This document shows positions 1 to 6,260 of a stretch of DNA of 6,260 nt, piece after piece. The notes below the pieces were generated by a model. That model was not told the DNA's origin and ran no database searches. It worked only from the letters and a program-made list of their open reading frames with translations. Source of the stretch: Christiangramia sp. (GTDB taxonomy: Bacteria; Bacteroidota; Bacteroidia; Flavobacteriales; Flavobacteriaceae); assembly GCA_024644145.1 (NCBI GenBank), contig JAHELO010000064.1:1-6260 (forward strand), given 5' to 3'. Both the position numbers and the translations under genes were made by a program. Position 1 is the first letter of the stretch; each line of letters begins with the position of its first letter.

Positions 1-2102
1 AAGTAGAAGAAGCACCATTGAGCGGATCAATAAATGAAAACATTTGTATAACAGATGCGCAAAATTTATTAACAGATTTCAATGCAGCCACGGCTTACAT
101 TTTTAATATTTTAAATGACGCCGGAATTACAAATGTTGACCCTGATGGTTTTGATCCAGCTGATGCTGCCGAGGGTCAAAGACTGGTAAATTTTGTTAAT
201 TCCCCAACTTCTGACTCTGAAACATTTAATTTCAGTTATTCTAACCCTTCAACTACAATTTGCCCTGACGGAGTGGTAACAATTGAAATTACAATTACTC
301 AGGAACAGGAAGCAGAAGCTGGAACCATTGAAGACCAGCAATTATGTGAGTCTGAAGGCATGGTAGATCTAACAGATTTTTACGGTGAAGACACAGTTCC
401 AGGAGGAACATTTTCTGGACCGGGAGTAACAAATAATATGTTTGATACTACAATTGGACCTAATGACGGAGGTTACGAGATAACTTACACGGTAGATGAT
501 TCGGCTGATTGTGTTGTAACAGGAACCAGCGATTCTACAACTTTTACTATAACCGTTGACAGCTCAGTTTCTGCTGGCAATCCTAATAGTGCAGAAGTTT
601 GTCGTGTGGATGTTGACGAATTATTCCCGAATACCACGGCTGTTAGAAATTTCTATTTAAACTTACTGGACACTGGGGTTTCCAGAACTGGATCTTTCAA
701 TCCAACAATTCAGCAATTAATTAATGCATACAGATCAAATCCTAACCAGGAAGATTTTACTACGCAGTACACCTTAACCAATGGTAGCTGTAGCTCTAGT
801 GTTGCATTAACTATTAATGTATATGATTCACTCCCAGCTGAGATTGGTGATATCGACGGGCCAACAGATCCTGTTTGCCAAAATGCAGCTGATATAGACT
901 TATTCTCTTTCTTACCTGAAGATGCAAATCCAAATGGTAGATTTGAAGGCTATGAAGATGGAATGTTCAGACCATCAACTTTAGACCCGGGAACATATAC
1001 TATCACTTATGTTCTTGACGAAAATTCGCCATGTACAGAAGGAGAAGCTTCTGAGGACTTCACTATTACTGTAAGAGAGTCTGCAAACGCCGGACAGGAT
1101 AAAGTGATACCTGAAACCTGTGCTAATAGTGCAATAATTGATTTAACAGTTTATACAGCCGATGGAGATGCAGACGGTGAATTCACCTTCCAAAGTTCAT
1201 GTGAAGTTATCGCTGATGGACTTTTAGATCCCTCAACATTAACTGCCGATAACTACGTAATTATTTACACGGTTGCAGCGATTAATGATTGCGGTGAAGA
1301 TACAGCAGAACTATCTTTAACTATTTCTAATGCACCAGACGCACCTTTAGTAGATGGCGACCCATTTACCTTCTGTGCGATAGATGAGCCTGCAGGGGCA
1401 GATCTTTCTGCAACAGGTGATTTCCTTACTTTTTACTCTGATGAGGACTTGACTATGATGGTTATGGCCGAGGATGCGTTAAGTACAGGAACTTACTATG
1501 TGACTCAAAGAGAATCTGAAGATGGTTGCGAATCTAATGCTACTGCATTCTCAGTAACTGTTAATGATTCAGCTACACCAACTATTTCAAACACTTCACA
1601 GGAGTTCTGTGAGTATGATGATGCCACTATTGCAGATCTTTCTGAAACTGTTAATGAAACTGGAACTATTACTTGGTATGATTCCGAAGATGGGACTAAT
1701 GCTCTTAGTAATGGAACTCCATTAACAAGCACTTCATACTACGCTACTTTGTTCGACGCTAACACGGGATGTGAAAGTTCAGTAAGGCTGAAAGTGGATG
1801 TTGAAATTACAGAGTGCCCGTTACTTTTCCCTGAAGGTTTCTCTCCTAATGGAGATGGACTGAATGATACTTTCGACATTGAAAATATTGAAAGAGAATA
1901 TCCTAATTACACTATAGAGATTAGAAACAGATTTGGGAATATAGTTTACAAAGGAAATGCCAACACCCCAGATTGGGATGGATTTAGTACAGAAGGTTCT
2001 TTTGGTAGTGACATTCTACCAGTAGGTGCCTATTTCTACTACATCAACTTTAATGATGGCATCACTGAGCCCAGAAGAGGAACTGTATACTTAAGTAGAT
2101 AA
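1..2102 (+). CDS. Large secreted repeat protein with type B T9SS (gliding motility-associated) C-terminal domain, 5'-partial
   Basis: This is the 3' part of a long surface-protein gene. The frame is open to the left edge (first whole codon at position 3), so the TTG at 18 is not taken as the start. Numbering from that codon as residue 1, about 694 residues are visible. Residues 1-596 form seven Ig-like repeats of roughly 75-100 residues, each with a conserved pair of cysteines. Residues 602-694 form the sorting domain, with FPEGFSPNGDGLNDTF at its start, the central IRNRFGNIVYKG, the DWDG turn and the terminal GTVYLSR. This matches the CHU_C / TIGR04131 family, the type B signal that sends proteins through the T9SS to the cell surface. 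The protein is acidic with few lysines, as expected for an extracellular adhesin. The SprF-like gene 22 bp downstream supports type B secretion. The ligand is unknown; an adhesin role is inferred from the repeats. The signal peptide and N-terminal domains lie outside the window. Confidence 0.93.
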   Translation, partial: VEEAPLSGSINENICITDAQNLLTDFNAATAYIFNILNDAGITNVDPDGFDPADAAEGQRLVNFVNSPTSDSETFNFSYSNPSTTICPDGVVTIEITITQEQEAEAGTIEDQQLCESEGMVDLTDFYGEDTVPGGTFSGPGVTNNMFDTTIGPNDGGYEITYTVDDSADCVVTGTSDSTTFTITVDSSVSAGNPNSAEVCRVDVDELFPNTTAVRNFYLNLLDTGVSRTGSFNPTIQQLINAYRSNPNQEDFTTQYTLTNGSCSSSVALTINVYDSLPAEIGDIDGPTDPVCQNAADIDLFSFLPEDANPNGRFEGYEDGMFRPSTLDPGTYTITYVLDENSPCTEGEASEDFTITVRESANAGQDKVIPETCANSAIIDLTVYTADGDADGEFTFQSSCEVIADGLLDPSTLTADNYVIIYTVAAINDCGEDTAELSLTISNAPDAPLVDGDPFTFCAIDEPAGADLSATGDFLTFYSDEDLTMMVMAEDALSTGTYYVTQRESEDGCESNATAFSVTVNDSATPTISNTSQEFCEYDDATIADLSETVNETGTITWYDSEDGTNALSNGTPLTSTSYYATLFDANTGCESSVRLKVDVEITECPLLFPEGFSPNGDGLNDTFDIENIEREYPNYTIEIRNRFGNIVYKGNANTPDWDGFSTEGSFGSDILPVGAYFYYINFNDGITEPRRGTVYLSR
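18..1805 (+). repeat. Seven tandem Ig-like repeats, each with a cysteine pair
   Basis: These are protein-level repeats inside the surface-protein gene. Approximate boundaries, numbering the TTG codon at 18 as residue 1, are 1-98, 100-180, 184-268, 273-352, 355-436, 440-515 and 520-596. Each begins shortly before a cysteine followed by a short hydrophobic strand (for example DLTDFY, IDLFSF, IIDLTVY). Each ends with a second cysteine and a final strand of the type FTITV or FSVTV. The cysteine pairs are 10/82, 110/165, 195/258, 287/339, 368/425, 453/504 and 531/585, and are probably disulfides in the oxidising exterior. Repeats 6 and 7 look like the Ig-like domains often found next to CHU_C domains, with YYVTQ or YYATL followed by GCES. 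The repeats are diverged at the DNA level, so recent duplication is unlikely. Confidence 0.8.
1821..2099 (+). other. Type B T9SS C-terminal sorting domain (coding segment)
   Basis: The last 93 residues of the surface protein form a compact β-rich domain that follows a Cys-Pro junction. Diagnostic parts are the Asn/Asp/Gly-rich opening SPNGDGLNDTF, the RNRFGNIVY strand, the DWDG motif and the LPVGAYFYYI strand, ending at Arg. This is the pattern of the gliding motility-associated C-terminal domain. It differs from the shorter type A domain, and SprB-type proteins carry the type B form. Type B substrates are known to need a cognate SprF-like protein for secretion, and one is encoded immediately downstream. 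Confidence 0.92.
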
Positions 2103-2124
2103 TTAGGATAAACAAGAAAACGAA

Positions 2125-3057
2125 ATGAAAAAAATAATCACAAAATATTTATTATTCGCAGGCATTATCCTTTTTTCTATAAAAGGTATTGCTCAGCAAG
2201 ACCCCTTATTCACCCAGTACATGTATAACATGAGTATGGTGAATCCTGCTTATGCTACAGATGATCCGGGAATGTTGAATTTAGGAGGTATATATAGAAT
2301 GCAATGGACAGATGTTGATGGTGCCCCGCGCACCCTCAACTTCTTCGCCCACACTCCTATAAGCGAGAGAGTAGAACTAGGTCTAACCGTTGTACACGAC
2401 GAAATTGGAAATGTTGAAAAAACAAACAACATAACTGCAGATTTCGCTTATGTGATTCCAACTGGTGAGAATACTAATTTATCTTTTGGAGCTAAAGCAG
2501 GTCTTACAACTTTTGATGCTAATTTGTCTGGTTTAGATCTTAATGATCCTAATGACCCGGCATTTGAGAATACAAGTGAAATTTTTCCTGTGTTCGGTAT
2601 CGGAGCTTTCTGGTTCGGAGAAAATCATTATTTAGGAATTTCTGCACCTAATCTGTTAACCTCAGAACACCTTGATAATAGTCAGTTATTAAGAGATAGA
2701 GGTACTGAGGAAGTACATTATTACCTAACAGGAGGGTATGTCTTCAACCTTAGCGAGAACTTTAAACTAAAACCTTCTACTATGGTGAGAGGTGTAAAAG
2801 GAGCTCCGCTATCTGTTGATGTAAATGCTAACGTATTACTTTATGATAGACTTGAAGCAGGTTTAGGTTATAGGTTTGATGAAACCATAACAGGTTTGGT
2901 AAACTTCAGAGTAACTCCAGGCCTTAGAATTGGATATGCTTACGATTATCCAACCTACGATTTAAGTAACGATGGATCCCATGAGATCATGCTATTATTT
3001 GATCTGGATCTATTCGGACTTAAAAAAGGATATGACAAATCACCTAGATTCTTCTAA
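2125..3057 (+). CDS. PorP/SprF-family type IX secretion system membrane protein
   Basis: This is a 310-residue predicted outer-membrane β-barrel of the PorP/SprF family. Members act with the T9SS or serve as dedicated partners of type B surface proteins, as SprF does for SprB in Flavobacterium johnsoniae. A signal peptide covers residues 1-23: a basic MKK start, a hydrophobic core, and likely cleavage after GIA. The mature protein opens with QQDPLFTQYMYNMSMVNPAY, the family hallmark, and ends in SPRFF, close to the SPRYF terminus common in the family. Between these are alternating aromatic/Gly strands such as LEAGLGYRFDETITGLVNFR, as in a barrel. The ATG at 2125 gives the signal peptide directly and has an A-rich upstream stretch rather than a strong Shine-Dalgarno. 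It lies 22 bp after the surface protein and 12 bp before the OmpA-family gene, so co-transcription is likely. A specific symbol (porP or sprF) is not given because the family has many paralogues per genome. Confidence 0.95.
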   Translation: MKKIITKYLLFAGIILFSIKGIAQQDPLFTQYMYNMSMVNPAYATDDPGMLNLGGIYRMQWTDVDGAPRTLNFFAHTPISERVELGLTVVHDEIGNVEKTNNITADFAYVIPTGENTNLSFGAKAGLTTFDANLSGLDLNDPNDPAFENTSEIFPVFGIGAFWFGENHYLGISAPNLLTSEHLDNSQLLRDRGTEEVHYYLTGGYVFNLSENFKLKPSTMVRGVKGAPLSVDVNANVLLYDRLEAGLGYRFDETITGLVNFRVTPGLRIGYAYDYPTYDLSNDGSHEIMLLFDLDLFGLKKGYDKSPRFF

Positions 3058-3069
3058 AACCAGATCAAC

Positions 3070-4764
3070 ATGAAAAATATATATAGTACACTTTTAATAA
3101 TCTTTGTAAGCATCACTGCTTTCGGACAAAAGTCTGATATAAGGGACGGGAATAAATTTTTCGCCCAGGCAGCCTATGTGGATGCCGCAGATGCCTACGA
3201 AAACGTAAATAACAAAACCCAGCAGGTTCTTCAAAACCTGGGAGATTCATATTTCTATACCAATCAGATGCAGAATGCCGCTGAAGTATATGAATTGCTT
3301 TTCCTTAGACACGAAGGAGCTGTGGAGCCAGGTTACCAGTTCAGATATGCGCATGCGTTAATGGCTGCCGGCAATTATGTAAAGGCAGATGAATTGATGA
3401 ATGAATTAACTGGTGAAAACTGGGATCACGATAAATTTGCAAGCGAACTGGATACATTGGTTCCTCACAAATTCAAGTATGACCAGGTTATGAACAATCA
3501 GTCATCTTCAGATTTTGGAATTGGTTTCTACGGAGATCGTGTGGCTTTTGCTTCTACTAGAAATCAAGAGCGCCCAGTTTATCCATGGAATAAGCTTCCT
3601 ACATTAGACCTTTATAGCGCACAGATGAGTGACGAAGGAGAAATGACAGATATCGTACTTTTCTCTAATGCCATTAATACTGATGAGCATGAGAGCTCTG
3701 CCACCTTCAGCAAAGATGGTAAAGTTATGTTCTTTGACAGGACTAATGAGAATCGCGTGAAGAATGAGAACGACGTACGTGTTGCTCACATTAGCCTTTA
3801 CCGTGCTGAAAATGTAGATGGAGAATGGAAGAATGTTACAAAACTTCCTTTTAGTAGTGAAGAATATTCTGTTGAACACCCAAGCCTAAGTGCAGATGGA
3901 AGTAAATTATACTTTTCAAGTGACATGCCTGGAGGTAGTGGATCATTTGACATTTATGTAGTTGATATTAATGAAGATGGTACTTACGGCACTCCTAGAA
4001 ATCTTGGTAGCACTGTAAATACGCCTCATAGAGAACAATTCCCTTTTATAAGTGACGAAGATGTACTTTATTTTACTTCTGATGGTCACCAGGGATTTGG
4101 TAATCTTGACATCTTTAGAACTGAAGGAGATTTCTCTTCTGTTGAAAACCTTGGTGGTTCTATTAACAGCGGGAATGACGATTTCGCATTTGTGATCAAA
4201 GAAAGTGATGAAATGGGATTCTTCGCCTCTAACAGAAGAGGTACAGATAACCTTTATCAATTCACCCGTGAAGAAAACGAGATCATTGAGGCACCTACTG
4301 TGACTGATGAAACAAGCGGGCAGGATATTATCCCAATTGATGGTAGCAAGATCTATTTTGATTTCGATAAAGCGACCATTAAGCCAGAGTCTAAGCCTGT
4401 GCTTGATTCAGTGGTAACATACATGAATAACTATCCTAATATCCAGGTGAAGGTAGAATCTCATGCAGATGCAAGAGGATCTGACAAATACAACATGGCA
4501 CTTTCTAAAAGAAGAGCTGCTTCTACAGTAGATTACCTGGTTAATAAAGGAATCGCTAAAGACAGACTTACTTCTGAAGGATATGGTGAGAATAGGCCTG
4601 TAAACGATTGTACTCAGCCTACTGGTTGTACAAATGCGCAGTATGCTAAAAACCGTAGAAGTGTTTTCGTAGTATCTAACCGAAAAGGTTCGAAAACGGA
4701 AAAGGCGGAAATGGAAACTCCAGAAATGGATGAAGAAGGAATAGACGATCAGGAAGAAAACTAA
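3070..4764 (+). CDS. OmpA-family protein with TPR-like and PD40 propeller repeats
   Basis: This 564-residue exported protein probably links an outer-membrane surface assembly to peptidoglycan. A signal peptide spans residues 1-19, with likely cleavage after AFG before Gln20. Residues 22-115 are helical and TPR-like (GNKFFAQAAYVDAADAYENV, then LGDSYFYTNQMQNAAEVYE). Five PD40/WD40-like propeller blades follow at about 148-185, 209-247, 269-299, 323-353 and 370-401; the clearest read SADGSKLYFSSD…DIYVVD and DVLYFTSDGHQG…LDIF. Residues 428-536 are an OmpA C-terminal domain: IYFDFDKATIKPES, then HADARGSDKYNMALSKRRA. Asp467 and Arg482 sit at the positions that bind diaminopimelate in OmpA. Cys514 and Cys520 lie in a loop where many Bacteroidota OmpA domains carry a Cys pair. 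An acidic tail follows. The layout resembles PorE-type proteins but lacks the carboxypeptidase-regulatory-like domain usual between propeller and OmpA. It is the last gene of the unit, ahead of the stem-loop at 4798. Confidence 0.93.
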   Translation: MKNIYSTLLIIFVSITAFGQKSDIRDGNKFFAQAAYVDAADAYENVNNKTQQVLQNLGDSYFYTNQMQNAAEVYELLFLRHEGAVEPGYQFRYAHALMAAGNYVKADELMNELTGENWDHDKFASELDTLVPHKFKYDQVMNNQSSSDFGIGFYGDRVAFASTRNQERPVYPWNKLPTLDLYSAQMSDEGEMTDIVLFSNAINTDEHESSATFSKDGKVMFFDRTNENRVKNENDVRVAHISLYRAENVDGEWKNVTKLPFSSEEYSVEHPSLSADGSKLYFSSDMPGGSGSFDIYVVDINEDGTYGTPRNLGSTVNTPHREQFPFISDEDVLYFTSDGHQGFGNLDIFRTEGDFSSVENLGGSINSGNDDFAFVIKESDEMGFFASNRRGTDNLYQFTREENEIIEAPTVTDETSGQDIIPIDGSKIYFDFDKATIKPESKPVLDSVVTYMNNYPNIQVKVESHADARGSDKYNMALSKRRAASTVDYLVNKGIAKDRLTSEGYGENRPVNDCTQPTGCTNAQYAKNRRSVFVVSNRKGSKTEKAEMETPEMDEEGIDDQEEN

Positions 4765-4797
4765 TATCTCCTGGTACTAACTAACCAATCAGATAGT

Positions 4798-4824
4798 AAA
4801 AAGCCCCGCGATGCGGGGCTTTTT
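4798..4824. terminator. Bidirectional intrinsic terminator
   Basis: This is a perfect 12-bp inverted repeat around a 3-base GAT loop. The left arm is AAAAAGCCCCGC and the right arm is GCGGGGCTTTTT. The GC-rich stem is flanked by A and T tracts, so a U-run follows the stem in either direction. It lies 33 bp after the OmpA-family stop and 21 bp after the lipoprotein stop in minus-strand direction, so it should end both convergent transcripts. Confidence 0.93.
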
Positions 4825-4845
4825 CTATTAATATTCCTTGACAAA

Positions 4846-5367
4846 CTATTTTTTCGGGGGATAACCTTTCAAGGCTTTAGCCACAATTTTATCAAGTTGG
4901 TCCTGTTTCACCTGAGGTTCGGCACCAAATTCAAAAGGGCTTTCTACAATAGCCTGCCAAACAAGCATATCTTTTTTTACATCTATAAAATCAAAGGTTA
5001 GTTTGAGGTATGTATTCATTCGGCCTACTGGAAGACCACCGGACACTCCTACACCAACATTACCACCTCCGCCACCAATTCCAACACCCACCCGGCTGCG
5101 ATTGTCCTGCTGATATTCCTGGGTATAGACATTTACGTAGATTTCCGGATCCTCGGAAACACTAAAATTTTCAAGCTGCATAGCAGACCTAAGACTTGTA
5201 GTTAGGCGGGATTCATCCAGTTGACTGAGCCCTGTTTCGAATTCTGGGAATAAAGAATAAGTGGAATATTGATCAAAATTTACTTTTTGATCATAATCAT
5301 AGACTGCCTGTGGTGAATTACAGGCAGCCAGAAATAATATAATTATTGAATTTTTAAGTATTCTCAT
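4846..5367 (-). CDS. DUF4136-family lipoprotein
   Basis: This 173-residue protein is exported and lipid-modified: a short basic start and hydrophobic stretch lead to the lipobox LAAC, with acylated Cys16. The mature part matches the DUF4136 family of envelope lipoproteins of unknown function. Features are FDQYSTYSLFP near residues 31-41, an IYVNVYTQEY strand near 76-85, a Gly/Val-rich stretch at 93-111, and a terminal IDVKKDMLVWQAIVE followed by a helix with DQLDKIVAKALKGYPPK. No acidic surface-export motif directly follows the cysteine, so a periplasm-facing location is more likely (inference). The ATG at 5365-5367 gives a full signal peptide and has AAGGA about 9 bases upstream. The gene lies 59 bp downstream of obg on the same strand and could be co-transcribed with it, although the gap holds possible hairpins. 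It ends at the shared terminator. Function is unknown. Confidence 0.88.
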   Translation of the reverse strand: MRILKNSIIILFLAACNSPQAVYDYDQKVNFDQYSTYSLFPEFETGLSQLDESRLTTSLRSAMQLENFSVSEDPEIYVNVYTQEYQQDNRSRVGVGIGGGGGNVGVGVSGGLPVGRMNTYLKLTFDFIDVKKDMLVWQAIVESPFEFGAEPQVKQDQLDKIVAKALKGYPPKK

Positions 5368-5396
5368 AACCTCTTTTCCTTAAAATTACGGAAAAT

Positions 5397-5417
5397 AGGT
5401 TCGTAACCTGAGAGGTT
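5397..5417. other. Overlapping inverted repeats between obg and lipoprotein gene
   Basis: Three 5-base arms alternate here: AGGTT (5397-5401), AACCT (5405-5409) and AGGTT (5413-5417), each separated by 3 bases. The middle arm can pair with either neighbour, giving two mutually exclusive small hairpins. On the minus strand the promoter-distal hairpin is followed by ATTTTCC, a weak T-tract. It may be a weak terminator or RNA switch after obg, or chance; the stems are short. Confidence 0.3.
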
Positions 5418-5426
5418 TAACAGGAT

Positions 5427-6260
5427 TTAAACAGGCTGTTTATTTAGCATTTGCCAAAGTTTATCCTTTAATTCTGCCAGCCCCATCTGAGCTACAGAAG
5501 ATATAAAAACGTATGGCAGGTTTAATTCCTTATCCAGTTCTTCGCTAAGTTCTGCTTTTAATTCATCATCGAGAAGGTCACTTTTGGAAATAGCCACCAA
5601 TCGGTCTTTATCCAACAGCTCCGGATTATACCTTTTTAACTCATCCAGAAGAATATCATACTGCTTTTTGATGTCTTTAGCGTCTGCAGGGATAAGAAAT
5701 AACAAGGTTGAATTTCTTTCAATATGTCTTAAAAAACGATGCCCAAGCCCTTTACCTTCCGCTGCTCCTTCGATTATCCCAGGAATGTCTGCGACTACAA
5801 AAGTTTTAAAATCCCTGTACTTAACAATGCCTAAGTTAGGCTTTAACGTGGTGAATTCGTAGTTGGCGATCTTGGGTTTAGCTGCGGTTATCACAGATAA
5901 TAGAGTAGATTTCCCGGCATTTGGGAAGCCAACAAGACCTACATCTGCCAGAACCTTAAGCTCCAGAGTAATATCAATTTGCTGACCGTCTATACCTGGC
6001 TGTGCATAACGTGGAGTTTGGTTCGTAGAACTTTTAAAGTGCCAATTACCAAGGCCTCCCTTCCCCCCTTCAGCTACAATGAATTCCTGACCATCTTCCG
6101 TGATCTCTTTAATGATCTCATTGGTCTCTGTATCACGAATAACAGTACCCAATGGTACTTCAATATATTCATCTGCACCCTGTGCTCCCGAACTCCTTTG
6201 TTTACTTCCATTCCCGCCATGCTCTGCCTTTACGTGGCGTTTGAATTTTAAATGGAATAA
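5427..6260 (-). CDS. obg: Obg-family GTPase (CgtA/ObgE), 5'-partial
   Basis: Obg is a GTP-binding protein needed for assembly of the 50S ribosomal subunit and for growth control. The frame is open to the right edge, so 277 residues are visible and roughly 55 N-terminal residues are missing, judged from the usual length of about 330 in Bacteroidota. The TTG at 6150-6152 is an internal codon, because conserved Obg-fold sequence continues upstream of it ([20 protein letters not shown], then [11 protein letters not shown]). In the visible numbering the rest of the Obg fold includes [20 protein letters not shown]. The GTPase domain follows: G1 GFPNAGKST (111-119), G2 around FTTLKPN (136-142), G3 DIPG (158-161), G4 SKSD (225-228) and G5 ISSV (253-256). 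The protein ends soon after the GTPase domain, without the long C-terminal extension of the E. coli protein (390 residues). The stop is 59 bp before the lipoprotein start. Confidence 0.97.
   Translation of the reverse strand, partial: LFHLKFKRHVKAEHGGNGSKQRSSGAQGADEYIEVPLGTVIRDTETNEIIKEITEDGQEFIVAEGGKGGLGNWHFKSSTNQTPRYAQPGIDGQQIDITLELKVLADVGLVGFPNAGKSTLLSVITAAKPKIANYEFTTLKPNLGIVKYRDFKTFVVADIPGIIEGAAEGKGLGHRFLRHIERNSTLLFLIPADAKDIKKQYDILLDELKRYNPELLDKDRLVAISKSDLLDDELKAELSEELDKELNLPYVFISSVAQMGLAELKDKLWQMLNKQPV

Noticed and set aside
18..20. TTG as the start of the surface-protein gene
   Set aside because: The frame is open upstream to the window edge and the protein begins mid-repeat without a signal peptide, so the real start lies outside the window.
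2103..2124. Possible separate promoter or terminator between the surface protein and the SprF-like gene
   Set aside because: The gap is 22 bp, A-rich and without inverted repeats, which fits a single transcript.
3604..4260. Two minus-strand open frames opposite the PD40 region
   Set aside because: They lie wholly inside a well-supported gene, have no recognisable domain or composition of their own, and are shadows of its codon pattern.
5381..5388. TAATTTTA on the minus strand as a Bacteroidota -7 promoter element (TAnnTTTG) for the lipoprotein
   Set aside because: The last base differs from consensus, no TTTG-like -33 element is found at the right spacing, and AT-rich matches like this arise by chance.
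6150..6152. TTG (minus strand) as the start of obg
   Set aside because: Conserved Obg-fold sequence continues in frame upstream to the window end.
5584..6251. Two plus-strand open frames opposite obg
   Set aside because: They overlap clear Obg motifs on the other strand and their translations resemble no known family.

Overview
The window looks like the chromosome of a marine-type flavobacterium (Bacteroidota, probably Flavobacteriaceae). It has a moderately AT-rich base composition and starts preceded by A-rich stretches rather than clear Shine-Dalgarno sites. It also carries genes restricted to this phylum: a type B type IX secretion system (T9SS) sorting domain, a PorP/SprF-family protein, and a TPR/PD40/OmpA protein. 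The genus is an inference; no rRNA or other marker is present.

Layout: positions 1-4764 on the plus strand hold a tight three-gene unit. First is the 3' part of a large secreted protein made of cysteine-paired Ig-like repeats, ending in a gliding-motility-type C-terminal sorting domain. After 22 bp comes a PorP/SprF-family outer-membrane protein, and 12 bp later a periplasmic/outer-membrane-associated protein with TPR-like repeats, a five-blade PD40 propeller and an OmpA peptidoglycan-binding domain. A perfect 12-bp stem-loop with A/T tracts on both sides (4798-4824) closes the unit. On the minus strand are a small DUF4136-type lipoprotein (4846-5367) and, upstream of it in its own reading direction, the 3' part of obg (5427 to the window end). 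The two convergent units share the stem-loop as a bidirectional terminator.

How the genes work together: in the T9SS, type B substrates such as SprB depend on a PorP/SprF-like partner, and OmpA-family proteins link outer-membrane assemblies to peptidoglycan. The likely reading is a self-contained 'substrate, SprF-like partner, peptidoglycan anchor' cassette displaying a long repeat adhesin on the cell surface. The specific ligand and any role in gliding cannot be read from the sequence. Obg is a housekeeping ribosome-assembly GTPase and is probably unrelated in function. No mobile element, CRISPR array, RNA gene or gene-free stretch over 300 bases was seen. The most unusual points are the two sub-types of Ig-like repeat, the lack of the usual carboxypeptidase-regulatory-like domain in the OmpA protein, and overlapping alternative hairpins between obg and the lipoprotein gene.
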